Assembly: GCA_041654355.1 (NCBI GenBank)
Contig: JBAZDQ010000001.1
Span: forward strand, 62,001 to 126,000
Direction of reading: 5' to 3'
DNA: 64,000 nt
Source: DMER64 sp041654355
GTDB taxonomy: Bacteria > Bacteroidota > Bacteroidia > Bacteroidales > UBA932
Shown: positions 8,305 through 18,000 of the stretch, in pieces
Numbering within the stretch: position 1 is the first letter of the stretch
Layout of the letters: each line of letters begins with the position of its first letter
Made by a program: the position numbers and the translations under genes
The notes under the pieces: generated by a model
Database searches by the model: none
What the model saw: the letters and a program-made list of their open reading frames with translations, nothing else
What the model was told of the DNA's origin: nothing

Positions 8305-9753
8305 TTATCCAACGGTTCCTTCCAGGGAAAGACTCAATAATTTCTGTGCCTCGACGGCAAATTCCATAGGCAGTTTATTCAGGACCTCCCTGGCATAGCC
8401 GTTTACAATGAGTCCTACGGCGTCTTCCGGTCCTATACCGCGTTGTAAACAATAAAAAAGCTGGTCTTCCCCTATTTTGGAAGTGGTGGCCTCGTGTTCC
8501 ACAACCGCCGTGTCACTGGCATTTTCAATGACCGGAAAAGTATGAGCCCCGCACTGATCCCCCAACAGGAGTGAATCACATTGCGAGTGATTACGAGCAT
8601 TGTCGGCACCGGGCATGACTTTTACAAGTCCCCGGTAAGCGTTCTGACTTTTACCGGCTGAAATGCCTTTGCTGACTATACGGCTTTTGGTGTTTTTTCC
8701 TATATGAATCATTTTTGTCCCCGTATCTGCCTGCTGGTAATTGTTTGTTACGGCAACCGAATAAAATTCACTAACCGAATTATCGCCTTTCAAAATGGTG
8801 GAGGGATATTTCCAGGTAATGGCAGATCCTGTTTCTACCTGCGTCCAGTATAAACGGGAATTATCGCCTTTGCAAATACCCCGCTTGGTCACAAAATTAT
8901 ATATACCTCCTTTACCCCTGGCATCTCCCGGGTACCAGTTCTGAACCGTAGAATATTTGACTTCCGCATCCTGCATTACCACAATTTCCACGACTGCAGC
9001 ATGCAGCTGGTTTTCATCCCTTTGAGGTGCAGTACATCCTTCAAGGTAACTCAGGTAGGATCCTTCTTCAGCCACAATGAGCGTTCTCTCAAATTGTCCG
9101 GTTCCTCTTGCATTTATGCGGAAATAGCTGGAAAGTTCCATAGGACAGCGAACATTTTTGGGTATGTAGCAGAACGATCCGTCGGAAAAAACGGCCGAGT
9201 TGAGCGCGGAAAAGAAATTATCGCCAGAGGGCACTACGCTCCCCAGATAATGCTGCACAAGCGCAGGGTAATCCCTTACCGCCTCGGAAAATGAACAAAA
9301 AATGATCCCTTTCTCGGCAAGGGTTTCCTTATAAGTGGTTTTTACCGAGACCGAGTCAAAAATGGCATCCACGGCCATTCCTGCCAAAACATTTCTTTCG
9401 TGCAGCGGGATGCCCAGTTTGTCAAAAGTCTCGGCCAGCTTAGGGTCCATTTCCTTATTGTCCGGTCCGGGCAATATCTTTTTTGGGGCTGCATAATATA
9501 TTATGTCCTGGTAGTCAATGGGCGGTATGGTTAAATGGGCCCATTGGGGCATTTTCATGGTTTGCCATTTGCGGAAAGCATTTATACGGAATTCAAGCAG
9601 CCAGGCCGGTTCTTCTTTTTTCTGAGAAATCAGGCGAACAACACCTTCATCCAGGCCTTTAGGAAACAATTCCTGCTCCAGGTCCGTCTCAAAACCGTGC
9701 TCATATTCGCTTTCGGCAATCTTTTTTATTATGGCGTCCTGATTTTCGTTCAT
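8305..9753 (-). CDS. sufB: Fe-S cluster assembly protein SufB
   Basis: Main scaffold subunit of SufBCD, 482 residues. Characteristic stretches are the N-terminal LLEFRINAFRKWQTMKMPQWA, the central VVPSGDNFFSALNSAVFSDGSFCYIPKNV, YLEGCTAPQRDENQLHAAVVE and the C-terminal HEATTSKIGEDQLFYCLQRGI with the conserved Glu and Cys positions. The upstream in-frame codon is not needed: the ATG for MNENQDAII lies 6 bases after a TATATTTG -7 box. First gene of the suf operon, divergent from thiL with only 38 bases between the two ATGs. Confidence 0.97.
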   Translation of the reverse strand: MNENQDAIIKKIAESEYEHGFETDLEQELFPKGLDEGVVRLISQKKEEPAWLLEFRINAFRKWQTMKMPQWAHLTIPPIDYQDIIYYAAPKKILPGPDNKEMDPKLAETFDKLGIPLHERNVLAGMAVDAIFDSVSVKTTYKETLAEKGIIFCSFSEAVRDYPALVQHYLGSVVPSGDNFFSALNSAVFSDGSFCYIPKNVRCPMELSSYFRINARGTGQFERTLIVAEEGSYLSYLEGCTAPQRDENQLHAAVVEIVVMQDAEVKYSTVQNWYPGDARGKGGIYNFVTKRGICKGDNSRLYWTQVETGSAITWKYPSTILKGDNSVSEFYSVAVTNNYQQADTGTKMIHIGKNTKSRIVSKGISAGKSQNAYRGLVKVMPGADNARNHSQCDSLLLGDQCGAHTFPVIENASDTAVVEHEATTSKIGEDQLFYCLQRGIGPEDAVGLIVNGYAREVLNKLPMEFAVEAQKLLSLSLEGTVG

Positions 9754-9759
9754 AGCCCG

Positions 9760-9767
9760 CAAATATA
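9760..9767 (-). promoter_or_regulatory. -7 box of the sufB promoter
   Basis: Reads TATATTTG on the minus strand, matching the Bacteroidetes TAnnTTTG -7 consensus. It ends 6 bases before the sufB ATG, so the transcript would be leaderless or nearly so. No clear TTG is seen 19 bases upstream. Confidence 0.55.
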
Positions 9768-9779
9768 CCATCTTTTCTT

Positions 9780-9787
9780 TATTTTTG
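9780..9787 (+). promoter_or_regulatory. -7 box of the thiL promoter
   Basis: Reads TATTTTTG (TAnnTTTG) and ends 4 bases before the thiL ATG. It lies back to back with the sufB box, 12 bases apart, so the two polymerases would compete for the same site. Confidence 0.5.
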
Positions 9788-9791
9788 CGGT

Positions 9792-10832
9792 ATGAACACT
9801 AAAAAAGAGCCCCTGAGAACACCCATCTCTGAACTGGGTAAGTATAAGCTGATTGACAGAATTTCAGCAAGGTTTATCTCAAGTAATGAATCAACAATAC
9901 AAGGTGTCGGTGATGATGCCGCAGTGGCCTGTTTCAAAGAGTCTTTAACCGTTTCGGCCCAAAAACTTTCTCTTGAGGGAACGGACTTTGATCTATGTTA
10001 TTTTCCGCTGAAATTTGTGGGATACAAAACTGCCATTCATGCCATGGGGCAGGTTATGGCCATGAATGCCGTTCCGTTGCAGCTTATTGTCTGTGCGGGC
10101 GTTTCACAAAGGTTTTACGTAGAGGATCTGGAGACTTTGTTCCTGGGAATAGAGGCTGCAGCAAGGCTTTACGGTGCCGATGTAGCTTCTGTTGATATTC
10201 AATCTTCTTTTACGGGGTTAACCTTATCCGTTACTGCCGTGGGAGAAGCGGACGCCGGTTTTCTTACACGCAGGAGTGGTGCCCGCGACACAGACCTGAT
10301 CTGTCTGAGCGGAAATGTTGGAGCTGCCTATATGGGTTTGAAACTCCTGGAACGTGAAAAACGAGTTTTTACCGGTGAAACAGAAAAAGATGAAATGCCC
10401 AAACTAAAAGGACATGAATACATACTGGAAAGATATCTGAAGCCGGAACTGCCCAAAACATTATTGGAAAATCTTCGTAAAGACGAATTTACGCCGACAT
10501 CTATGTGCTTGTTAAGCAATGGATTATCAAACGGAATTTTAAGTATTACTCAATCTTCCGGCATGGGAGCTAAATTGTTTCTTGATAAAATTCCCATTGC
10601 CCGGGAAACGTTTGACTTTGCCGAAACCGAAAAAGACCTGTCTCCTATTGTTGCAGCTCTTAACGGCGGAGAAGATTACGAAATGCTCTTTACCCTGCCG
10701 CTGACTTCATACGAAGAACTGAGCAAAGAGTACAATATTGACATCATAGGACACATCTGTGATGTTTCCCTGGGATGCCGGCTGGTAACACCGGAAGGCC
10801 GGGAACTTCCGTTGGAAAGTCCCGGCATGTGA
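9792..10832 (+). CDS. thiL: thiamine-monophosphate kinase
   Basis: Phosphorylates thiamine monophosphate to thiamine diphosphate, the active cofactor. The N-terminal GVGDDAAV (metal and ATP site), the glycine-rich segment DLICLSGNVGAAYMGL and the C-terminal NGGEDYEMLFTLP are hallmarks of ThiL in the PurM/SelD superfamily. 346 residues is normal. Divergent from sufB and convergent with lemA (3 bases apart); no other thiamine gene is in the window. Confidence 0.95.
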   Translation: MNTKKEPLRTPISELGKYKLIDRISARFISSNESTIQGVGDDAAVACFKESLTVSAQKLSLEGTDFDLCYFPLKFVGYKTAIHAMGQVMAMNAVPLQLIVCAGVSQRFYVEDLETLFLGIEAAARLYGADVASVDIQSSFTGLTLSVTAVGEADAGFLTRRSGARDTDLICLSGNVGAAYMGLKLLEREKRVFTGETEKDEMPKLKGHEYILERYLKPELPKTLLENLRKDEFTPTSMCLLSNGLSNGILSITQSSGMGAKLFLDKIPIARETFDFAETEKDLSPIVAALNGGEDYEMLFTLPLTSYEELSKEYNIDIIGHICDVSLGCRLVTPEGRELPLESPGM

Positions 10833-10835
10833 TGA

Positions 10836-11423
10836 TTAAAAGTTGACCTCGGGAGGTGTTTCAGCACCTTCGGTTGCCTTGAAGTATGCCTTAGGCTGGA
10901 AATTTCTCATTCCGGCCACTATGGCATTCGGGAATTTTCTGATCAGTACATTGTAGGCCTGAACCACCTGGTTGAAACTACGTCTTTCCACCGTTATGCG
11001 GTTTTCGGTTCCTTCCAGCTGAGCCTGCAATTCCAAAAAATTCTGATTGGCTTTCAACTCGGGATACCTTTCCACTACAACCATCAACCGGCCCAGTGAC
11101 TGACTCAGGTTGTCCTGTGCGCTTTGAAAGGCCGCCATGCTTTCCTCGGTAAGGTTTGTGGGATCTATGGTCACGGACGTTGCTTTTGAACGGGCTTCAA
11201 TGACCGCTTCCAGGGTGCTTTTCTCAAAATCCACGGCCCCTTTTACGGTATTTACCAGGTTGGGGATCAGGTCTGCACGACGCTGGTATACATTTTCCAC
11301 CTGGGCCCAAGCCTGAACCGCTTGTTCCTGGGCTTCCACCATTTTGTTGTTGAGCCTTACGAACCACAGAACCAAAATGCCTATAATGGCAATAACAATG
11401 ATCCAGATTGTACCTTTTTTCAT
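10836..11423 (-). CDS. lemA: LemA family protein
   Basis: A 195-residue protein with one N-terminal membrane helix (residues about 5-25) and a long helical cytoplasmic or periplasmic domain. The family marks WAQVENVYQRRADLIPNLVNTVKG, the ERYPELKANQNF segment and ENRITVERRSFNQVVQAYN are present. Function of LemA proteins is not settled. It starts 4 bases after the rnr stop, so it is probably co-transcribed with rnr. Confidence 0.94.
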   Translation of the reverse strand: MKKGTIWIIVIAIIGILVLWFVRLNNKMVEAQEQAVQAWAQVENVYQRRADLIPNLVNTVKGAVDFEKSTLEAVIEARSKATSVTIDPTNLTEESMAAFQSAQDNLSQSLGRLMVVVERYPELKANQNFLELQAQLEGTENRITVERRSFNQVVQAYNVLIRKFPNAIVAGMRNFQPKAYFKATEGAETPPEVNF

Positions 11424-11427
11424 TTTT

Positions 11428-13467
11428 TTATTGTATTAATTGATAATCCAGTTGTTTCTGCTCCAGATTTGCCCTGTCTACACGGATTCTTACCTTTTGG
11501 CCCAAACTATATAGTTTTCCGGTATGGGAGCCCGTCAGGGTTAGGGTTTCTTTATCGTAAACGTAATAATCATCCTTCAATTCGCGCACGGCTACCATAC
11601 CCTCTACCTGTGTCTCTTCCAGTTCCACATACATACCCCATTCTGTCAGGCCGGTTATGACACCGTCAAATTCCTTCCCAACTTTATCCTGCATATATTC
11701 CACCATCTTGTATTTGATACTGGCTCTTTCGGCTTCCGTGGCCAGCTGTTCACGTTGCGAAATATGGGTACACATGGCTTCCATATGGTCCGGAGATGTA
11801 TTCTTTTCTCCGTTCAAATAACCCCAGAGCAAACGGTGGACCATAAGGTCTGAATACCGGCGTATAGGAGATGTAAAATGGGTGTAATGATCAAAAGCCA
11901 GCCCGTAATGTCCCACGTTTTGTGTGGTGTAGTGTGCACGGGCCATGGAACGCAGTGCCATGATGACAATGCCTCCGGCTTCCGGCTTCTCCCGTGCCAT
12001 TTCCAGGAGTTTGTTCAGCTCCCTGGCATAATCCCGAACGCTTTTTGTTTTTTTCATATCGTACCCAAAATGATGTACGAAATTCTGAAAAGCGATCATT
12101 TTGTCTTCTGCGGGCGGTTCGTGAACACGGTAAACAAAGGGTAACGAGTTGCCGTTTTTCTTTCTTTTTCTTTCTATAAATTCAGCCACTTCGCGATTGG
12201 CCAGCAACATGAATTCTTCAATAAGCCAGTTTGAATCAAGCTGTTCTTTAACGCGGATATTAACAGGGGCTCCTTTTTCATCTACCTGTACCTTGACTTC
12301 CGGTCTTTCAAAGGCAATAGCCCCACTGCGGAAACGTTCTTTACGGAGCCGGTGTGCCAGGGCGTGCAGGAAAAACAATCCGTCCCGTATAGGTTCGGTA
12401 ACCGGACCTGAATCTGTCATCACTCCGGAGACCTTATCCAGCACTGCCTGGGCTTCTTCGTAGGCCATCCGGCTAGAAGAGCGGATAACAGTTCTTCCGA
12501 ACCATCGGGTAACTATTTTATAATTATCGTCAAAAGTGAATACGGCAGAAAAGCACAATTTGTCTTCATGTGGCCGTAAGGAACATAGCTTGTTGGATAA
12601 TTTTTCCGGAAGCATGGGAACGGTTCTGTCCACCAGGTAAACGGAATTCCCTCTTTCGTAAGCCGCCTGGTCCATTAATGTTCCCGGTATTACATAATGG
12701 CTTACATCTGCAATGTGCACACCCACCTCCATAAGCTCGTTCTTTTCTCCCGTTCTGCGAAAAGACAATGCATCGTCGTAATCCTTGGCATCGGACGGAT
12801 CAATGGTGAAAGTCGGGACATTTCTGAAGTCGCGACGTTTTTCAATTTCCTGTTTTGACATGTCATCCGCAACAGAGTCGGCTTCTTCCTCCACTTCCCG
12901 GTCAAAACGGTACGGCAATCCGAATTCTGCCAGGATGGCATGCATTTCCGTATTGTTTTCCCCGGGGACCCCCAATACATCCGTAATTTTTCCTAAAGGC
13001 AGGTTGTTTCTTTCGTCCCATCCGGTAACCAATATGGCCACTTTTTGACCGTTTTTGGCTCCGTTTAGCCCGTTGCGGACCACCTGTATGTCAAAAGGCA
13101 TATTTCTGGAATCAGTGATCACATAAGCTTCATTATTTACGATTTGGACTATGCCAATATAAGGTTTTGAAGAACGCTCCAGGATGTGGATTACTTCTCC
13201 TTCGTTTTTCCTTCCGTTTTTTGTATTCCTTGGGATGGCCGCCACTTGCACTGTATCGCCATGCAGGGCTCCGTTCAGTTTCCGTGCGGGGAGAAAGATA
13301 TCCTCAACCGGAGATTCTCCCTGTGCCGTAGTAACCAACAGGAAGGCAAAGCCTTCCCGTGTCATGCTCAAGGTCCCGGTATATTCTTTAGCACGGGAAG
13401 TTTTTTTGTTTTGATTGTTTCTGCGGTCTTTATGTGATCCGCCTTTTTTATAGTTTCGTCTGTTCAT
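11428..13467 (-). CDS. rnr: ribonuclease R (RNB-family exoribonuclease)
   Basis: Processive 3'-5' exoribonuclease that degrades structured RNA. Order of parts: basic N-terminus, two cold-shock/OB domains (to about residue 220), the RNB catalytic domain with the Mg-binding aspartates in DPSDAKDYDDALSF, and a C-terminal S1 domain (DGVITGLTEWGMYVELEET). The frame can be extended to a TTG 12 bases upstream, but that codon lies within the probable -7 box, so the ATG of MNRRNYKKGG is preferred (679 residues). Divergent from gpmI. Confidence 0.95.
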   Translation of the reverse strand: MNRRNYKKGGSHKDRRNNQNKKTSRAKEYTGTLSMTREGFAFLLVTTAQGESPVEDIFLPARKLNGALHGDTVQVAAIPRNTKNGRKNEGEVIHILERSSKPYIGIVQIVNNEAYVITDSRNMPFDIQVVRNGLNGAKNGQKVAILVTGWDERNNLPLGKITDVLGVPGENNTEMHAILAEFGLPYRFDREVEEEADSVADDMSKQEIEKRRDFRNVPTFTIDPSDAKDYDDALSFRRTGEKNELMEVGVHIADVSHYVIPGTLMDQAAYERGNSVYLVDRTVPMLPEKLSNKLCSLRPHEDKLCFSAVFTFDDNYKIVTRWFGRTVIRSSSRMAYEEAQAVLDKVSGVMTDSGPVTEPIRDGLFFLHALAHRLRKERFRSGAIAFERPEVKVQVDEKGAPVNIRVKEQLDSNWLIEEFMLLANREVAEFIERKRKKNGNSLPFVYRVHEPPAEDKMIAFQNFVHHFGYDMKKTKSVRDYARELNKLLEMAREKPEAGGIVIMALRSMARAHYTTQNVGHYGLAFDHYTHFTSPIRRYSDLMVHRLLWGYLNGEKNTSPDHMEAMCTHISQREQLATEAERASIKYKMVEYMQDKVGKEFDGVITGLTEWGMYVELEETQVEGMVAVRELKDDYYVYDKETLTLTGSHTGKLYSLGQKVRIRVDRANLEQKQLDYQLIQ

Positions 13468-13476
13468 AATATGGGG

Positions 13477-13484
13477 CAAATGTA
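13477..13484 (-). promoter_or_regulatory. -7 box of the rnr promoter
   Basis: Reads TACATTTG on the minus strand and ends 9 bases before the rnr ATG. It excludes the upstream TTG as a likely start codon. Confidence 0.5.
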
Positions 13485-13498
13485 CTTAATTCTTTTCG

Positions 13499-13506
13499 TA
13501 CCTTTG
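13499..13506 (+). promoter_or_regulatory. -7 box of the gpmI promoter
   Basis: Reads TACCTTTG, 19 bases before the gpmI ATG. It faces away from the rnr box across a 58-base intergenic gap. Confidence 0.55.
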
Positions 13507-13525
13507 TATGATAAATTATTGATCT

Positions 13526-15049
13526 ATGAAAAATGTACTTTTAATGATCCTGGATGGATGGGGAGAAGGAAAAAAAGACCACACAAATGCCATATATACT
13601 GCAGGTCAGCCACATATTGACAAACTTCGTGCCGCTAATCCGCACAGTACACTGAGCGCATGTGGAGAAGACGTAGGGCTGCCACACGGACAAATGGGCA
13701 ACTCGGAAGTCGGGCACCTGAACATTGGCGCCGGAAGGATCGTATACCAGGATCTGGTGAAAATTAACCGCGCCTGCCGGGACGGTTCAATTCGTGAAAA
13801 TAAAGAAGTCAAAGACGTATACCAATATGTGAAAATTACCGGTAAATCCCTTCACCTGATAGGTCTTGTATCCGAAGGCGGGGTACATTCCTCCATGGAA
13901 CATCTTTTTGCTTTTCTGGACATTGCCGCAGAATACGGATTGACCAAAGTGTTTGTGCATTGCCTTATGGACGGACGCGATACGGATCCTTTCAGTGGCA
14001 AAGGATACGTGGAAAAACTCCAAAAACACCTTGAAGCCACCACCGGAAAGATCGCCAGTGTTATTGGACGATATTATACCATGGATCGCGATAAAAGGTG
14101 GGACCGCGTAAAATCCGGTTACGATCTGATAGTCCATGGGAAAGGAATGCCTTTCGCCGATGCTGCCGAAGGGATCGAACAAAGTTATAAACAGGGTGTT
14201 ACAGACGAATTCATCAAACCGGTGGTTTGTGTGGATGAATCCGGAATCCCTGTGGCAACCCTTGAAAAAGAAGATGCCTTGATCTTTTTTAACTTCCGGA
14301 ACGATCGTGCCCGGGAAATCACACGTGTACTGACTCAGGAAAATATGCCGGAGTATGAAATGTATACCATACCCCTGTATTTTTGTTGCCTTACCCCCTA
14401 TGACGATACCTTCAATGGGCTTCATATTCTTTTTGATAAGGAAAAAGTAAAAGAAACCATCGGAGAAGTCGTAAGCAGGCAGGGACTGCCGCAGTTGCGT
14501 ATAGCGGAAACGGAGAAATATGCGCACGTGACTTTCTTTTTCTCCGGAGGCAGGGAAGAATTGTACCCGTTGGAAGACAGGATCCTTGTTCCGTCACCCA
14601 AAGTTGCTACTTACGACCTGAAACCGGAAATGAGCGCTTTTCAGGTAGCCGAAAAGATCATTGAAGCCTTGAACACCAAAAAGTATTCTTTTATTGTACT
14701 CAATTTCGCCAACGGTGACATGGTAGGACATACGGGTGTTTTTGATGCTATATGTCAGGCTGTTAAAGCAATTGATCAAATAGCATTCCAGGTAGCGCAA
14801 AAAGCCCGTGAAAACGGATACTCGGTAATCATAACCGCAGACCACGGAAACGCAGACAACGCCATGAATGATGACGGAACCCCCAACACGGCTCATTCAT
14901 TGAACCGGGTTCCTTTTATTGTTATGGATCCCGGCGTGGAAAGCGTGGAAGACGGGATTCTGGCAGACATCGCTCCCACTATTCTGGATCTGATGGATAT
15001 TGAAACTCCTGCAGCTATGACAGGAAGATCCCTCATCCGAAAAAAGTAA
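13526..15049 (+). CDS. gpmI: 2,3-bisphosphoglycerate-independent phosphoglycerate mutase
   Basis: Glycolytic enzyme interconverting 3- and 2-phosphoglycerate with two Mn ions. The phosphoserine nucleophile is S60 in MGNSEVGHLNIGAG; metal ligands are in MILDGWG at the N-terminus, MVGHTGVFDA, and TADHGNADNA near the C-terminus. DGRDTDP and NFRNDRARE of the inserted phosphotransferase domain are also present. 507 residues is normal. dnaE follows 6 bases downstream, so the two are probably co-transcribed. Confidence 0.97.
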   Translation: MKNVLLMILDGWGEGKKDHTNAIYTAGQPHIDKLRAANPHSTLSACGEDVGLPHGQMGNSEVGHLNIGAGRIVYQDLVKINRACRDGSIRENKEVKDVYQYVKITGKSLHLIGLVSEGGVHSSMEHLFAFLDIAAEYGLTKVFVHCLMDGRDTDPFSGKGYVEKLQKHLEATTGKIASVIGRYYTMDRDKRWDRVKSGYDLIVHGKGMPFADAAEGIEQSYKQGVTDEFIKPVVCVDESGIPVATLEKEDALIFFNFRNDRAREITRVLTQENMPEYEMYTIPLYFCCLTPYDDTFNGLHILFDKEKVKETIGEVVSRQGLPQLRIAETEKYAHVTFFFSGGREELYPLEDRILVPSPKVATYDLKPEMSAFQVAEKIIEALNTKKYSFIVLNFANGDMVGHTGVFDAICQAVKAIDQIAFQVAQKARENGYSVIITADHGNADNAMNDDGTPNTAHSLNRVPFIVMDPGVESVEDGILADIAPTILDLMDIETPAAMTGRSLIRKK

Positions 15050-15055
15050 TTCCTC

Positions 15056-18000
15056 ATGCCTTCTTTCGTTCACCTGCACGTTCACACACAATATTCCATC
15101 CTTGACGGAGCGGCTTTCATACCGCAGCTTTTCGTAAAAGCCGCGGCCGACAAACAACCGGCATTGGCTATTACTGATCACGGAAACATGTTTGGTGTTA
15201 AGGAATTTTTAAACACCGCAAAAAACTATCCTGAAGTAAAACCTATAGTGGGCTGTGAGGTTTATGTTGCCCCGGAAGGACGTCTGTTAAGAAAAAACAA
15301 AGAAGAAGCCACAACATGCCATTTGGTCTTATTGGCTAAAGATCAAAAAGGATATCAAAATTTGATCAAACTGGTATCGCAAGCCTGGATAGACGGTTTT
15401 TATTACAAACCGCGTATTGATCATTCACTCCTGGAAAAATACCATGAAGGCCTGATTGCCACAAGCGCCTGCCTGGCGGGAGAACTGCCCCGTTTGATCC
15501 TGGCAAACAAACTTAAAGAAGCTTCGCAACTGATCGGTTGGTACAAGAGTTTATTCGGTCAGGACTATTACATTGAACTTCAACGCCACAAAACAAAGTT
15601 AAATATTGAAAATGCAAAAACGTGTCATGTGCTTCAAAAAAAGATTGAACCGCACCTGGTAGCCCTGGCACACGAAAACAACGTAAAACTGGTGGCTACC
15701 AACGACGTTCACTTTGTTAATGCGGAAGATGCCCCGGCTCACGACCGGTTGATCTGTGTGGCTACCAATGACGATGTGGCCGATGATAACCGGAAGATCC
15801 GCTATACCGGCGAAGAATACCTGAAATCCTCGGAAGAAATGGCTGAATTATTTGCCGATATTCCGGAAGCCCTGACCACCAGCCTTGAAATTGCCAATAA
15901 AGTCACTCCGTATGAACTTGACCGGAAACCCCTTCTTCCGCATTTTTCCATCCCCCCGGAATTTGGTGATTCCAACGCATACCTGCGTCATTTGACTTAC
16001 CTGGGAGCAGAACGTCTTTACAGGGAAATCACCCCCGAGTTGCGGGAACGCATTGAATTTGAGCTGAAGACGATCTCAGAAATGGGATTCCCCGATTACT
16101 TCCTTATTGTAAGTGATTTTATAAGGGCGGCCCGTGAAATGGATGTGTGGGTGGGCCCCGGAAGGGGTTCTGCGGCAGGATCCGTAGTAGCTTACAGCCT
16201 GGGCATAACCTTGGCAGATCCTATCCGTTACGGGTTGTTGTTCGAGCGTTTTTTAAACAAGGAAAGGAAATCCCTGCCCGATATTGACATAGACTTTGCC
16301 GATGACGGACGCTGGAAAGTTTTGCAATACGTAGAAAATAAATACGGCAAAGACCATGTCTCTCATGTTATCACATTTGGGACCATGGCAGCACGCAGTG
16401 CCATTAAGGACGTAGCCCGGGTACAAAGATTGCCTCTTGCCGAAGCGGAAAGGCTGGCCAAGCTTATCCCCGACCGGCTGCCCGAAAAAGACGGACGTCC
16501 CCAGAAAATCAATATTGACAATGCCCTAAAATACGTGCCCGGACTGCAGGAAGCCTTGAATTCCGAAGATTCCCTGCTCAGCTCCACCCTGGAATATGCC
16601 CGTAAACTGGAAGGATCTGTCAGAAATACCGGGGTGCACGCCTGTGCCATTATCATTGGTCCCGAAAAGCTTACCAACCACATCCCTTTATCCACAGCCA
16701 AAGACAAAGACACGGGAGAGGACATCCTGGTGTCCCAATACGAAGGTTCACTGATTGAAAAGGTGGGCATGTTGAAAATGGATTTCCTGGGACTCAAAAC
16801 GCTCAGCATCCTCAAGACAGCTGTGGAAAACATCAAAGCCAACCACAATATTTTAATTGATGTTAACGATATTCCGCTTACCGATGGACCCACGTATGAA
16901 TTATTCAGCCGCGGCGATACTGTAGGCGTATTCCAGTTTGAAAGCGACGGTATGCGTAAATGGCTTCGCGAACTCAAACCCACCTGCCTGGAAGACCTTA
17001 TTGCCATGACGGCGCTCTACCGTCCGGGTCCCATGGAATATATCCCTGATTTTATTGACCGCAAACACGGCCGTAAAACGATCACCTACGACCTGCCTCA
17101 GATGGAAAAATACCTGAAAGAAACCTACGGGGTCACGGTATACCAGGAACAGGTGATGCTTCTTTCACAGGAATTGGCAGGTTTTTCAGGTTTTGACGCC
17201 GATCAGCTGCGTTATGCAATGGGAAAGAAAAAAAGGGACCAGATGGAAAAGCTTCGTATCCAGTTCCTGGATGGTGGAAAAGACCGGGGTATTGATGAAG
17301 CCATCCTGAAAAAGATATGGGTGGACTGGACTGCTTTTGCCCAATATGCCTTTAACAAATCACACGCAACCTGTTATTCCATACTTAGTTACCAGACCGG
17401 ATACCTGAAAGCCAATTACCCGGCTGAATTCATGGCTGCCGTACTTTCCAGGAACCGGGACAATATTGACGAAGTATCAAAATTCATGGACGAATGCAAG
17501 CGTATGGATCTGAATGTTCTTGGCCCGGACATCAATGAGTCCATGCATGACTTTACCGTGAACAAAAAAGGAGATATCCGTTTTGGCATGGCCGGGATCA
17601 AAGGGGTAGGATATGGAGCTGTTGAAAACATCATTAAAGCGCGCGAACAGGACGGTCCTTTTCAAGATATTTACAATTTTGCAGAACGGATCAACTTCAA
17701 CACATGTAACAGGAAAGCTTTGGAAAGCCTGATCTATGCCGGAGCTTTTGATTCCCTGAAAGAAGTGAAAAGACACCAGTATTTCCTGCCATGTAACAAA
17801 GACGGGGTGTTTCTGGACAGTCTGATGCGTTACGGCAATATGATCCAGGAAGAAAAGAACCGGGATGTATCCAGTCTTTTTGGAGAAGGATCCGAGTCTT
17901 TGGTTCCCCCGGAAAGACCCGCCCCGCCACATATGACACTTGAAGTGCCCGAAGACTTCCTTAAAAAGGAAAAAGAGATGGTAGGCATATACCTGTCTTC

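Noticed and set aside
13787..14527. 246-codon antisense frame inside gpmI
   Set aside because: gpmI carries all catalytic motifs on the plus strand; the antisense protein has no recognisable features.
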